NCBI GenBank assembly: GCA_947359465.1
Contig: OX375873.1
Coordinates: forward strand, 137,451,916-137,515,915
Direction: 5' to 3'
Source of the DNA: Metellina segmentata
Lineage: Eukaryota > Arthropoda > Arachnida > Araneae > Tetragnathidae
Length of the DNA stretch: 64,000 nucleotides
Shown here: positions 45,528 to 58,477 of the stretch, one piece after another
How positions within the stretch are numbered: the first letter of the stretch is position 1
Layout: each line of letters opens with the position of its first letter
Program-made: the position numbers and the translations under genes
The notes under the pieces: model-generated
The model's database searches: none
Seen by the model: only the letters and a program-made list of their open reading frames with translations
What the model was told of the DNA's origin: nothing

Positions 45528-45726
45528 CTTAGTGGTTTTTATCAATATTTAGATTGCTTTAGTTTTATTGCAACAAATGGAATATTTTGCATACTGGCAA
45601 GGGCAATTATGTATTATAATTATGCTTAGTAGTTTTTATCAATATTTAGATTGCTTTAGTTTTATTGCAACAAATGGAATATTTTGCATACTGGCAAGGG
45701 CAATTATGTATTATTATAATTATGCA
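45528..45726. repeat. 97-bp tandem duplication
   Basis: Two head-to-tail copies (45528 and 45625) differing by a few bases, for example a TTA insertion near the end of the second. Recent, since nearly identical. Confidence 0.92.
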
Positions 45727-46260
45727 ATGACCTCCATAAAAAGTGTTTTGCCTAAATACTAAAAAAATTTTATCAACCCTACTTGTAATTCAAACTGTTT
45801 CCCTACAACAATTACAAAAAAAAGGTTCAGTGAAAGTGAGTCAATCTTGTTTATTTTGCAACAGAACACTTATTAACTTTTCTAAAAAAGCAATGCATTT
45901 CTCCAAAGCAAGAAAACATATAATCTCAAGCAAGCTTAAAATAAAAATTGTAAGAAATTTATTGCATTTAGATGATAAAAGAAGTGGAAAGAATTATCAA
46001 TACTTTGTACACATACAAATCCAACCTGCTAGGGAAAAGTAAACCAATATATAAAATCAAGTCCAGATTTACAAAGTATAAATACACCAGGTTTCTAATG
46101 TTTGCCAATGAAACAAAGCTTGCACAAGAGCAGAAAAACAAATGAATAATTACAAATGGAAAGGCTGCTTTTTTGTCTATTACAAGCCAAAGTTTAAAAG
46201 GCTGGTCACAAATATGAAAATGCAACAAATTCTGACTAACACAGGGGAGTTTATAGCTAA

Positions 46261-49200
46261 CTAAAAAGTAGATGCTGCTTTTGAAGCATTGTAGTTATGG
46301 AAGAACTTTTTGCCGTACTCGTACGTGCTGATCATTATCGCACAGGCAGGTGCTACCTTCACCACACGAGGAACAATACCTGAAAATTTTTGAGTATAAA
46401 TTAGATTTATGAACAAATGGTGTAACATGAGTTTCATGGTAAAGATTCAATTTTTATGCAAGGGTAGTAAACTGACTTACCTGCAAATAGAGCTTTATAT
46501 CCACTGGATTGATACAAATTTTTCATGAGAAAATAGGTTGAACTAGCTTTTCGATCTGGAAGAGACAACAATATAATACATTTTAAAGGCAGCTTAAAAA
46601 CAAAATAAAAACAAATTCTAAAATAAATAATTTTCCTCTTTAGATGCACACACACAGAAACTTCATTTTATAATAATAGAGATTGTTTGAGAAACATTGT
46701 TTAAACGCCTTTTTCAAAAACTATTTCTAAATCCCATGTTTGTGTGAAAGCATTTTATTTATAGACAACAGCCAAAAGAAAATATTTCGCTAATTTGAAA
46801 ACAACAATGAAAAATTTCAGGTCAACAAAATCGGGCCTTGCTAGTAACAAAATTAGTTGGATGTATACAAAGCATTTTTCAATTTAGTAAACATTAATTT
46901 TCATTTATAAATATTTTAGAGCAAATAAAAATTAAGAAGTATTTTTCGAATGATTGATAGCCGAAACCACAAGGAATATTTTCTATTGACTCCATAGTAA
47001 CAATAGTTCGATTATAATGAAATTAATTTAACAAGATAATTTGGTAACAATTAGATGAATAGAAATCAATTGAAAGAAATGCTTGATGGAAAGGAGCATG
47101 CTATGTAAAAGGAATTACAATCAGTAATTCTAATAATGTCTTTCCTACTTGACTGTAATACACAAGCCACAGAAACTAGGTATTTTCATACTTAACAGCA
47201 GATATATGAAGAGGTTCATAGTTCAGTATACACAAAATTATTTTTCAGACGTTATTTCAGATACTTACGAGAAAGAGCGTTTGCTTCCCCAAGTTCTATC
47301 TGACGATGAGTTTTTATCACATCAAAAGGAAGAGTAATAACAGCCGCAATCTAAAATATTAAGAAACAACGTTACTACAAAATAGGAATTATGCCTAAAA
47401 TTTATAAAAACCACTCTGATTTAAAAAAACATTTGTGTGAGTTCGAGCATTGTTTTAACAAGGAAGATTTAATAGATAGGAGAGAATCATTGGAGATCTT
47501 AGAAAACCTGAATGCAAACTTACACTTCCAGAAAGTGCACCAGCAACAAAACTAAACCAAAATGTAGGTTGCCGTTGATTGAAATTCTGCTTTAAGAGTT
47601 CATAGTTAAGCCAATACAAACCTGAAAAGCAAGGAAATGCCCATTACTATTATGGTATATATTTTCACATGAAGAGTTTTAAAAATGATAAAATCAAATG
47701 ACTCTTAAAAAAGCTTTTTTTTGGTGGAAAAACTTACTAGAAAAAGGAACATCCCGCAAAACAGTTGGACCCAAGCCTCGCCACATAGAAAGTAATCCAT
47801 GATTAGAAATTTGTGTCCGTATCGCTTTGGTGACATCTAAGGAAAAGCGGAAAACATGCATAAATAAAAGACATATTACAGAAGATGTTGACTCAATTTT
47901 ATCAGTTAAAACCCCTGTTTAAACTTTTTCATGCCCTTTAAGATAAAACCGCCAGTGAATGACGAAAGAATGATATTTCATCAACAATCTTAACTATGAA
48001 GTCTGAATATTTAGTCACATAAAACCTCTGAAACACTTTTCATTCACAGAAATTATTTTAATATACTATTTATATCCTTAAAGCACGACTAGCCAAATTT
48101 GTTTAGTTACAATACATAAATTAGAATAAAATATGGTATGAATAAATCATCAAATTTATTTTATTTAAATCAGATTTTTATAACTTTAATTCATTCTTTA
48201 ACTGTGTTAAGAATGTTAAGTTTAAGAACGTTGGACATGAGAAACGCAAATCAATGTAGTTTATAGATAGTTTCGATTTATGTTAAATAATAATAAGTGT
48301 GTATAACATTAATGCAATAGAAAATGTAACTGGGTAAAATTTTGAAAGATGAAAATTCAACATAGCATTTAGAAAAGAAAATCATATGATAGAGTAAATA
48401 GAACAGTGCCCCAAATGTCAAGCATAAGCAATGTTTTCCCATCTGGTTCAGGTTATTTTGAATTTATTAACCCATAACCAGTGATGTGAAATTTATATTC
48501 ATAAACTAATAAGTTTGTGGGATCTCACTGACATCATATAAAATTTTCCTTAATTATTCAATCGGACAAATTCAGAATTTGTTTACATTATATATATTTA
48601 TCAAGCAGAATAAAATGTATAAAATTTCTTTACTTATTTTTGTATAAAATAAATGGTTCAAAAGACTTGCTTTGAGACAAAATCATGTCACAATAGAAAA
48701 TAAAAGGAACTTGCATCCTCAAAACATTCCAACTTACTAATATTTAGCTTGAAAAACTAACTTTTTTGTGAAAAGATTGTAATTTGTAAGTAACTTTTTT
48801 GTGAAAAGATTGTAATTTGTAAGTAAACAGTAAAAAATGTGTGAGACAGTATAAATATACATAAATTTGAAATAAAATAGGTCTATTTTTTAAATTGTCT
48901 GAAATTTATTGACTAGCATTTCTTTGAAATATTCCAAGCAAACAAAAAGGGCCTTTCAAAACATACAAGAAAATGAAGCTTTCTCTATGAACAGCATAAA
49001 CAGGAGCAATAGCATCACCAAGAACATTCCAATTGAATGGAATTTTGAGCTTGCAATAAAAATGCATCTTAATCTTTCAATTAGCTTTCTGCTGCAATGC
49101 ATAATCTATTTTCTTAACATACTCAATTATAAGATGAGTGAATTAACTTTTGCTTTCCAAATTTCAATTCCATAAATACAGAACAGTTATGCAGCTGGGT

Positions 49201-52200
49201 AACGAATGCCACGGGATAAAGACATAAATTTAAATGAAAATTAACAACCATAAAAAAATAATATTAAAAATACCCAGTTTTAAGATTTATGTGCAAAATT
49301 GGAATGCTTCTGTAACACTGCAGAACATTTTCGTTGTGTCTAACTATCTAAAAGTATTTTTTTTCCAAGAATACAACAATACTAAATAAATAACTAGAAC
49401 ATATTAATGCTGATGTACAGGCTTGTGAGTGACACCTGTTGGTCAATATTCAAGAGGATAGGACATAGTTATCTGCTAATTATGATCCCTATCAAAAAAG
49501 TTTATTCAGTGTCTTCAAGGGAAGGATGCTTTTTAATATAATTGTGGGGGTTGATTGAGTATGAGCAAAGTTCTCAACTTATTTGAATAAAATAACATGC
49601 ATATTGTCCAGTTATTTCATTTTCAATTTTGATTTACATTAATGATTTTTTTTTCAATAAAAACCACTTGATTTAAATCAGCATACATCCTGTTATAAAG
49701 TGATATGCATTCATTATGAAAACTTTGGGTTCACTAGAGTAGTTTACAAAATTAAAACAGCTGCTTATTGTGGATGCTATTTTCCTGTTACTCATTTAAA
49801 ATATGGTATGAACTTATGAAGATTGAAAATAAATTAATGCAGAATTTTTGTACATGTACTGAAAAAAAAAATTTCAACACATTTTACCAACTATACTGCT
49901 TGTAATGATTATTTGGACACAAAACTGGAATACAAGTACTTACATAACATAAAAATGTTTGGTAGCAAGAAAATTATTTTTGGGGTATGAAACAAATTCA
50001 AACATACTTACCAATATAGCTAAGTTTCTGTGACTGCATTTTTGTTCTCACCAGTTCCAAGGGACTTATTAAAGTTGCAGCAAATGCTGAGAATAAGAGA
50101 AATGACAATTAGTAAGTATTCTTCCAATGCTACACAATTTATTAGAGGGTGCAATTTTTAGTGAAATAATTAAAATAGTACTTCGAGCTGTTCCACCGGC
50201 AACAACAGGCAACCACAGAGGCTGATGTGTCAACTGCTGTTGTTTCATGATAAAGTAGCGAATCTGGTCGTACATGGTGAAGTACACGACGGTTGCAGGT
50301 ACGGCCATTAACCTAAAATAGAATACGAGTTTAGAAATTCTGCACGAATAAAATAAGATTGAATTCATTTGATATTGTTTGTCATTTAGTTGTTTATTTT
50401 AAAAAATTTTTCTTCTTCTTAAAACCTCCCTCCCCAAACAGTAAAATTCCCAATACCACAGAAAAGATGATTATAAAATGAATATGGATGTAAAAGATTT
50501 AGACAGTCACTATTTAATTCATCTGCATTGCTAGGGGGAGGAAACATAATATTATGTGTAAACAATTGATCAAAAATAAATTAGTGAAATTTCTGCAAAC
50601 CTTTTTAATGTGTTGACAATATTTCAATATCAAAGGTCCTCAATTATTTTTAAACCACGTTGCCACTTCTTTTTAAGCTTATTCTTAATTATACAAATCT
50701 AATTTATGATTTAGCTGGCAACCAATCTTTATCTAAATAAATGAAAAGTTAAATTACTTAAACTGAAATAAACAGTTCCTCTCTAGTAAAAACAAGTGTC
50801 ACAGTAGCAGACAATTTGCTTTAATGCTGTTTTGTGTTCCAGAAGCTTTACACTATATAAAGGAAATGATAACACATATTTATTTTGTACATCATGTAAT
50901 CCCATTTCATTTTATCAAGAAAGTTTCCTTACGTCATGTATTCCCATTAACTTAAAAAGCTATTGCTTTCCTCTAAATTTGGTGTACATTTTAATGATAG
51001 GATAGGGGACCATTTACAGGCAGTAAGAGATTTTTAGGTGGTCTTCCACAGATGAAAATGTTAAACTGTGAATTTCTGTGTGTTTAATTGTGAATTCTTT
51101 GCATCAGGCTCAACTAGAAGTGAATTAGATCTTTAAAAATAGCAATGGCTATACAATCGCTACTTTTACGGTAGGCAGTTGAATTAATGTCGTACTCGAG
51201 CAACACAATGACTATAGGTGACAGTCCGAGATTAATCCAGAAGGAAAATATCAGAGGGCAATACCTCTGCATTTTGAACCAGTTATATGACAGTCTGCAC
51301 TCCACTCTCCAAACTTAACCACTATGTCAACACAAAGACATTTGAAGCCATGATTGATTTAACGTGCATCAGTTCCACATACACGATGATATGTGGTCGG
51401 ATTGAATTTCAAACTGGCAACCCTCTAGTTGCTAATCTGATACTCTTCCAACTGGGCTGCCGCAGCCCCCCCACTACTCTTATGGATGAAGTTCGAGATT
51501 AGCATATTAAATTCAAACCTTTAAAATGTGCATTCCAGATATTGATATTTATAAAAAGTTAGTGCAAATTATCATTACTAGAACATGATCAGGGTGGCAA
51601 CAAAGTCCTCGAAAAAAGTTCCCTGATTTCCATGATAATGTGACAAAAATTTCCCTGATTTTACAAATCCCTTAAGAAATGTCGGGATTCGTAATTGGTA
51701 TCGATATACAGTACCCACACAACAATATTTTTGAATATTTAAGGTCAGATGGGGTTAAAAGGATCATTCTCCACAAATATTTTGTATTTTTTCTCATAAG
51801 ATATCTTAATTGTTACTGTAAAGGTTGGAACTCTTAATGAAACTCTAACAATAGCAATTGAAAAAACTGGGGAAAAAAAAATATTTGATTATGAACTTTT
51901 TACACTTGTAAAAAGTTTAAAGCTTCCCTACATTATCCATCAAAATGAAATGCAAATATACATAAAAAATTGGCACAGCTTCAGTATACGTTTAAAGCGG
52001 TGGCAAAAACCGTGTCAGTTTTTTTTTTTGCACACTTCTAGTAGCGAGTTAGGGCAGGTTAAGGCAACCCACCTGCATCACGATTATTACGGTTTCCATG
52101 GCAACCTCAACAAGCGAAAAGATAAACATTTAGGCCCGGTTCACACATTCGTTTTTTAAACGTATGGCGCTGCTGCTGCAAAGCAAGTGCGGTCTGAGGT

Positions 52201-55200
52201 ACATTAGATCCAACGGAGTAGTGCACATATGCCTCCGGCACCACTACGGCGATGTACGTCCACCGTGCGTGCAATTTGTATCGCAGTTCCCCACGGCACA
52301 GCAGCTCGCCGCACACGCTTCTCCGGTCTGAAGTAATTAATAAATGGTTGATCCAGTAACGTCTATTTTGTTTCAAAATATACTTTTTTTACACAAAGTT
52401 AGCGAAATAAACACGTTTTCTTCGATAGAATATTTATCGTAAATGGCGCAAAATGACTACTTGTGTGCACCGGGACATAGACTACGGCAGGTACAAGAGT
52501 TGTACCATGATCGCGCCAAGGAAGAATTTAGACAACGGCCAGTACATCAGTTGTACCTTAAAAGTTATAAGAATCGCGCTTGTTACATCGATAGTCGTAG
52601 TCAGAAGGTTAAATTTTCATTTTGAACCCCTAATATTATAAACGAAAGTGTTTGTCTGTTTGTTTCCTGCACGCAAATTCCTGACGAATCTATGGTACTT
52701 ACATCACAGGTAGTCCAAATGTTTGCCAATTTTTGGGTCGTGGCGAAATTTAAAATTCAATCTAGAACATTTTAAAATGAATTGGATGAAATGTATTTTT
52801 GAATGCAACAGCATAGATGATCACAGATTCAAAATTTATTTTTTTCGTTTCCGTTATCACTTTGTGCGGAGGAATTTTACAACAGACGATAAAAAACAAA
52901 TAAACTTTTAACTGGAGTTATCCAATTTGTGAAGCAAATCATAGTTCACAATAATGCTAATTTGGTTTGCTTCGCAAACCAAATGGAAATTCGCAGGGAA
53001 TTCATTCCAATAGGCTACGAATTTCCATTTGGTTTGCATGGGCAACGCCATGATGGCTGTTATCCAATAGGCTACGAATTCTCATTTCGTTTGTTTCTCA
53101 AACCGTATTTGCTAGCAATCCCCAGGGGTTAGCGAGCAGCACCTAATTAGTTAGCACCTGACCACACGAAAAGAACTGTCACGGGCAACGCTGTGCTGGC
53201 CATGCAATGGCTAGTATTCTTTAAAATTCGTTGAACTGTCGGTTGATTTCATTGGTTCATTTGAAATAATTCTTTCCTATGCGAATTTAGAAGTGCGCCA
53301 AATAAGCGACAAGGCCATTACACAGCTATATACGTAGACTGAAGCTTTACCAAAAAATTCTACAAAAATGTAATTGCAAGCAAAAAAAATTAATTTAATG
53401 CACAAAAAAAACATCATTAGTTACACAAATTTAAAATTGTGTACCACAAGTTGTATCGTTGGCCTCACGGCGCCGAGACGCTACGGCAGCGGTTTTTGCT
53501 GGGATCGAAAATTACGGCGCAAGTGTCCTTTATTCGAATTACAACTTCGGCGAAAACGATTTATCCCATTTTCAAAAGTACTTGTAATCGCGCATCTCTT
53601 AATAGGCCACAAACGACAATAGTTACCCGTTTTCATAAAAATTTTAAAAATTCCCTGATTTAATTACATTTTTAATATTCCCTGATATTTCCAGAATTAA
53701 AAAGTTCCCTGAGAATTCCCGGTTCTGTTACCACCCTGATGATGCAAGACAGTACTATGAATGTTATGAGAATATAGTCTCTTAATTGAGAAAATATATA
53801 ATAATTTATAATTCCCATAACTGCTACACTATATTTAAGAAGTATATACTGAAGATAGGAGATAAAGCATTAAACCCTATTGCTTACAGCGTTGGTGGTA
53901 GTCCACTCCATAGAGAAGCAACACCTTCTGCTCTTGTTATTTTAACAAAAGCATCCTGAAAAACATAAATGCTAAAGACGGAAACAAACACAACATTCCG
54001 AGTACTGCACTGGTTTTTACATGCACCACATGACAGCCATTAAATTCCAGCGAGACAGCCATTCACCAGCAAAGTGCACTGAAAACCAATGCAGTAAACA
54101 GAGAAAATAAAATAATGGATATCTCAGTGTATGGAGTCAAAGTATAATTTGTATGGGCATACCATGGATAGAATCATTGGAATAGTGTAAGATCATGCAA
54201 AATTATAAAAAGTGGATGAACAAGAGAATAATTTAGAGTACTTACAGTTAGTTAGGATTAAAATTAAGACATCAATTCTGATATGGTACACCCATAAAAA
54301 AATAAAATAATGATAAACATAATACTTGTTGAACACATTAAGGACAAGTCATTAACTAGTAAATTGGAAGTTAAATGAGAATAATTGTTTCATAATTAAC
54401 CAAGATACATAAAACAATAAATTTAAGTCTGCATGCATATTAATTTGTTTCTCCAAAAATCATACCAAGATTTGCAAGTTACACTTAAAAGATAAAATTT
54501 TTATAATTATTATGAGCATACTTTCACACTATTTATCAGTACATACATAACACTTTCAAGATTATCCATGAGCAAAATTTAGATTTAAAATAGTTTTATG
54601 TTGAAAATAACTATGTATTATGTAATAACCTTCAGTGTGTCGAAATTATGGCGATTAAAGAGAAAGAGGTTCCAAATGCAAGGTCATAAAAGTCTAGACC
54701 CTAGTCATTGCACCCTGTGTTTACATACATCCACATAAACTAAACCAGGACAACAAATCCTGGGTGCCAGGTCGCCTAAAAAATTTGACCTGGCGCCTAG
54801 ATTTTCTGTTTCTGTGAAAAACGTTTATTTTTTATGGAAAAAAAAATGGGATTTTTTAAAGCTAAATCTAATGAAAATTGCAAGCTCAGTAGAAAATTAT
54901 TCAGAATTTAAAATATTGATGTCTCAACGATACATATTGATACTTAAGATGTACAATAATGAAAAGATGCAGGCTTCATCAGAGATAGCTGCCGTAATAA
55001 GAAAATAATTTATTTGTGAATTAAAAAATGCCAATAATGTGAGATTAATGCTAGATGCATTGACCAATAAAGAAGGTATCGAAGAGCTAATTTTGATGAT
55101 GTGCAATAAGAATGAATCATCAGAGAAAGATTTTGATCCTTCAAAGGCTGTGGACAAGTGGTATCTCAGTTCTAAAGCAACAAGACATGTTCATGGCCAT

Positions 55201-58200
55201 AAAAGGCCGAAAATGGAGTAAAATGTATAATGTAGATAGTAAAAATGTTATTTTTTATTGCCTCAGTTACTCGATAAATAGTATATTATTTACTGCATGG
55301 GTGTGTATGTAATGAGTTCTGTGATATACTCAGGGTTAGAAAAAATATTAGTATGACATGTATTGCACGCGTCCTGGCTCCTAAAAAACTGGGATGGCTT
55401 CTATTTTTTTATTTTTGTCACCCCCTGAACTAAACATATTGAAATTGCACTCAAGTAGAGTATTTAGCAACTCAAAATTTATAATTGCAATCTGACTTGC
55501 CTGCTCCTATTTAACCTTGGATCCAGGTCATTAATAACTTTAAAAAAAATACATTTTACCCTTTAAATCTGAAGAGAAAATTTCTTTAAAGAATTTGTTA
55601 CACATTTCCCAAATCAGAAATTAAAAAACAATTTGCAAGATACAATTTGTCTTTACATAAAAATGCCACTACTAAATCTTAGAAGAAAAACAAATACCTG
55701 TTCAATTTGATCTCTGCAAAAAATATTACTGATAAATAAAAATGGATAGTCATTTCCGAAAACTGAATTATATTAAACAATGCATTGAACAGAATAAGCT
55801 ACAATTTGATTATCTTAAACTTTATCTTCTGTTAATCATGATTGAGAACTGCAATTTGAAAATGCAATGAAAATTAAAATTTATATTCTTTGGAAGGATG
55901 GAAAACAATGACCGAAAACAAATACAGTCGGTATCGGCCATGTCACCCTCTTATAGGGTCAGTTTTCTTTAAGAAATAAGAATTCTAAAGTCCCGTCTAA
56001 CGCAATAGGGAACATGTGTTAAAGCGCACCGCTTATATAGTCATTTTATTTTTTTGGTTATTGGTTATAAGGTTTCCCCCCCCCATCTTTTCGATGAGGT
56101 TATTAGTTTTTTTTTGCAAAATAGTAATTGTTGTGACATTTCTTGAGGCGAGGAGCAACACAGGAAATGATCTGAAGAAAAATGTCTTTGCGGCCCCAAA
56201 GAGGACCTGAATTTACGCCTTTACTTACTTCCCCACCCCTCTCAATTCTCCTCCCCCCAAGCACAATACAATGGATATCTGTCTGTTTATTGGTTGAAGT
56301 TATCAAGTTATCTCTCCCTGTTTAAAAGTACATCGGAATTGAGACAAAAAGAGTAAATAAAAATTTATTTTCATTTATGTTAAAAAATTTTATTTCTTTT
56401 TTTAGTCTGCTGACAAATTGTTCCTCTGTGCAAAATAAAAACGAAAAAACTAAATTTAGAATCTGCAATCTTCTATGCTGTTGCTATTCCAAAGAAAACA
56501 ATATTAAATCCCATTAAATTAATTTAAAATGTTCCAAATTAAATTTTAAGATTTGCCAAGACCCGAAAATTGCAAAACAATCTGACTACCGGTGTCCCAA
56601 ATCCCATTATTGTAAGTGCCATAGATTCATCAGGACTGTGATAACAAAAAACAAACACTTCCTTTCATAATAAAGGAGGAAAGTGCATTGAATATGGATG
56701 CGCGTATGTATGTGTACTGTACTGTACTTAAATTGGTAAGGTAATAAATTTCACTAAAAAATGTTTTTTAAAGTTTAATTATTTGTTTATGAGCACTATA
56801 TTCTGATAGGTGAATATAATCCTACCATAATTAAATAGAGTTGTATTGTTCCGTATATATGGTCTGATTTTTCTGTACCGCTGAGCTGACCACATAACCG
56901 ATACTGACTGTATATTGAATAAATAACGTAATGTGAAAAATTCAATAAAAAGTGAAAAATAGAAGGACTGGGCTTTATACTCTATTAATATGTCAATGAT
57001 TATCAAACTAGAATATTTTTAAAATTCTAGTACTTAATTTAATAACATAATTAATAAAACTGGAATATATAAATAGAGAAAATAAAGACTCAAATTCTTT
57101 TGAGTTAGTTGTACAAGAATGCCCAAAAGAATTGTACCTTTGTTGAGGTGTGCAGGAAAAAGTCGACAGGAAGTTTTAAGTAAATTCAAATTCTTAAATT
57201 AAAGAATTCTTAGCATATTTTGGGAATCACAAAAGTAAACATGGACACTAGTTCCAGTCAAGCAAGAATTACATAAATGTAACTTTTGTTGTCACTAGAT
57301 ATAGCTAGGAAACAAGAAAAACCCTAGAATAAAAACATAGCAACCAATTTATGATTCCATATGAAAGAGGCTCATTGGTGTTTAGCAATTGTCTAAGAGT
57401 GAAATTATTTACACAGTTTCATTAACAGATACATACCAAAGTGCCTGTCAAATGTCCAGGAGGACGATAGAAGTAAGACATGTTCCCACTTGAATGGAAA
57501 GTACAGCAAAGATCTGCTGCAAAGCCATTACAGTACAGGAAGCATCTATTGCTTAATTTAACTTTTTGCTGAGCTTGGAGGCGAATTTTGACAACATCCA
57601 AAGGCGTAACTGAAACAAAATTTTGGAATGAATCACCAAGCACTCAAGTTAATGAAGTATTTTAATAAAAAAACTATTTTATTTTTAGCACACAAAGAAC
57701 ATTGGGTTAAATTAATGAACATGTTCACCCAATTCAATGATTTTGGCCCTTTATAGCGACATAACCCAGCTTGATATTTAGTATTAAAAATTAAAAAAAA
57801 GTTGATCTCCACACAAAAACAAACTGTGATGTTGAAAGTTTATAATAGAATTGCAAACAAACAAAAAATTAAACCAACCTAAAATTTACTTAGGGTCAGA
57901 ATTCAGCACATTCAAGCTGTCTTATGTAGGTCCAAGCAGCTATATTTAACCCATCAAAGACGACTTTAAAATAGTTTAAAAAATTAACTTTTTATCTAAT
58001 AACTTGTTTATTTAGATCAATTAAAGTATACATTGAATTTTTCAGATTTCTTCGAAAACTATTTTTTATGATTTTTTAACTGGCAAGATTTCTGACCAAT
58101 CGTTTGTAGTGTGCACATAAATGTAAAAATATTATATATTCTACACATATACAGAAAGACACAAATAACTCTTAAAAAGTACAATAAAAAATTTATATAA

Positions 58201-58304
58201 CACATTAAAACAAACAATATAAAGGAATATTAACCAGTTGTGGATCCATAGGCGGAGCCACCTTCTTCAGACATTAATGTCAGTGGCTTTGTATTCGCCT
58301 CCAT
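46261..58304 (-). CDS. SLC25A40-like: Mitochondrial carrier, SLC25A39/SLC25A40 group, ten exons
   Basis: Exons (minus): 58304-58235, 57609-57437, 53955-53888, 50312-50182, 50086-50012, 47836-47738, 47621-47524, 47350-47269, 46555-46481, 46379-46261. All junctions are GT-AG and keep phase; 329 aa. The three carrier signatures are present: [37 protein letters not shown]. Family blocks: [74 protein letters not shown]. Human SLC25A39, with SLC25A40, is needed to bring glutathione into mitochondria; the yeast relative is Mtm1. Inner-membrane protein with six helices. Oddity: about 20 residues expected between exon 1 ([16 protein letters not shown]...) and exon 2, the first half of helix 1, were not found in the 57610-58234 intron, so exon 1 is the least certain. 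Confidence 0.9.
48758..48826. repeat. 33-bp tandem duplication
   Basis: TAACTTTTTTGTGAAAAGAT plus TGTAATTTGTAAG occurs twice without change, in a carrier-gene intron. Confidence 0.9.
51180..51475 (-). repeat. tRNA-derived SINE, full-length diverged copy
   Basis: Minus strand: tRNA-like head from about 51475 (GGCTGCGGCAGCCCAGTTGG), B-box region near 51410, body with GATGCACGTTAAATC-type words and tail TTGTGTTGCTCGAGTACGAC near 51190. In the intron before exon 4 of the carrier gene. Confidence 0.65.
52121..52605. mobile_element. Unclassified insertion starting GGCCCGGTTCACACA
   Basis: Absent from the 808-bp copy at 2199. It contains GGCCCGGTTCACACATTCG (52134) and, in inverse sense, CCGGTCTGAAG (52322), reminiscent of Harbinger/ISL2EU-type MITE ends. 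Exact limits uncertain; could be two insertions. Confidence 0.4.
52627..53214 (+). mobile_element. Non-autonomous Helitron-like element with CC 5' end (588 bp)
   Basis: Ends CTAG at 53214 before host T, with hairpin GCCAT-GCA-ATGGC (53199-53211). Left limit is fixed by the paralogous sequence at 2352-2380, where ATTTTCATTTTGAA runs straight into TATTC. The element therefore starts CCCCTAATATTATAAACG after host A, lacking the usual TC. Contains the 9-bp TTGGTTTGC hairpin (52962-52982). Confidence 0.75.
54814..55221 (+). pseudogene. Transposon-derived open frame with one stop
   Basis: A frame of about 135 codons with a single TAA at 55006-55008. It reads [19 protein letters not shown], then [40 protein letters not shown] and ends KRPKME. 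Similar-looking tails end some hAT/zinc-finger transposon proteins, but the family is not secure. Flanked by GACCTGGCGCC (54790) and CCTGGCTCC (55374). Intronic to the carrier gene, opposite strand. Confidence 0.4.
55925..56910. mobile_element. TA-flanked MITE, 986 bp
   Basis: CAGTCGGTATCGGCCATGT from 55925 and the inverse of CAGTCAGTATCGGTTATGT ending at 56910, with TA on both sides. Holds the repeat shared with 19735-19985 (here 56425-56690). No transposase. Confidence 0.65.
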
Positions 58305-58477
58305 ATTATTACTTTAAATATTTAATGAAGAAATTCAATTGAACAGTTTGTCCAAGTATATAATCTAAAAAGCAATTTAATATCGATATTGAATAACTAT
58401 TATATAAAGTAATCACATTTTTTTTAGAACAAGCATCACCCCTAAAGTTCAAACATTTGCTGCATTCTTGGTTTCAA

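Larger units (their letters stand above)
51972..53351. mobile_element. GGTACAGC-family element with nested insertions
   Basis: Ends GGCACAGCTTCAGTATACG at 51972 and CGTAGACTGAAGCTTTACC at 53351, with a perfect 8-bp duplication AAAAAATT (51964-51971 and 53352-53359). Against the 808-bp copy at 2199 it holds two extra blocks: about 52121-52605 and 52627-53214. Confidence 0.85.
51590..53738. mobile_element. Composite TIR element (outer layer of a nest)
   Basis: Ends CAGGGTGGCAAC at 51590 and GTTACCACCCTG at 53738, flanked by ATGAT on both sides (51585-51589, 53739-53743). Near both ends the phrase TTCCCTGATTT is repeated. It carries the GGTACAGC-family element, which itself carries further insertions. 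Intronic. Confidence 0.65.

Noticed and set aside
48909..49175. 88-codon plus-strand frame
   Set aside because: Lies in a carrier-gene intron, no recognisable motif, AT-driven composition.
57901..57960. Frame on the minus strand tested as the missing carrier exon
   Set aside because: Reads [20 protein letters not shown], which does not resemble helix 1 of SLC25A39/40 and lacks suitable phase 1 splice sites.
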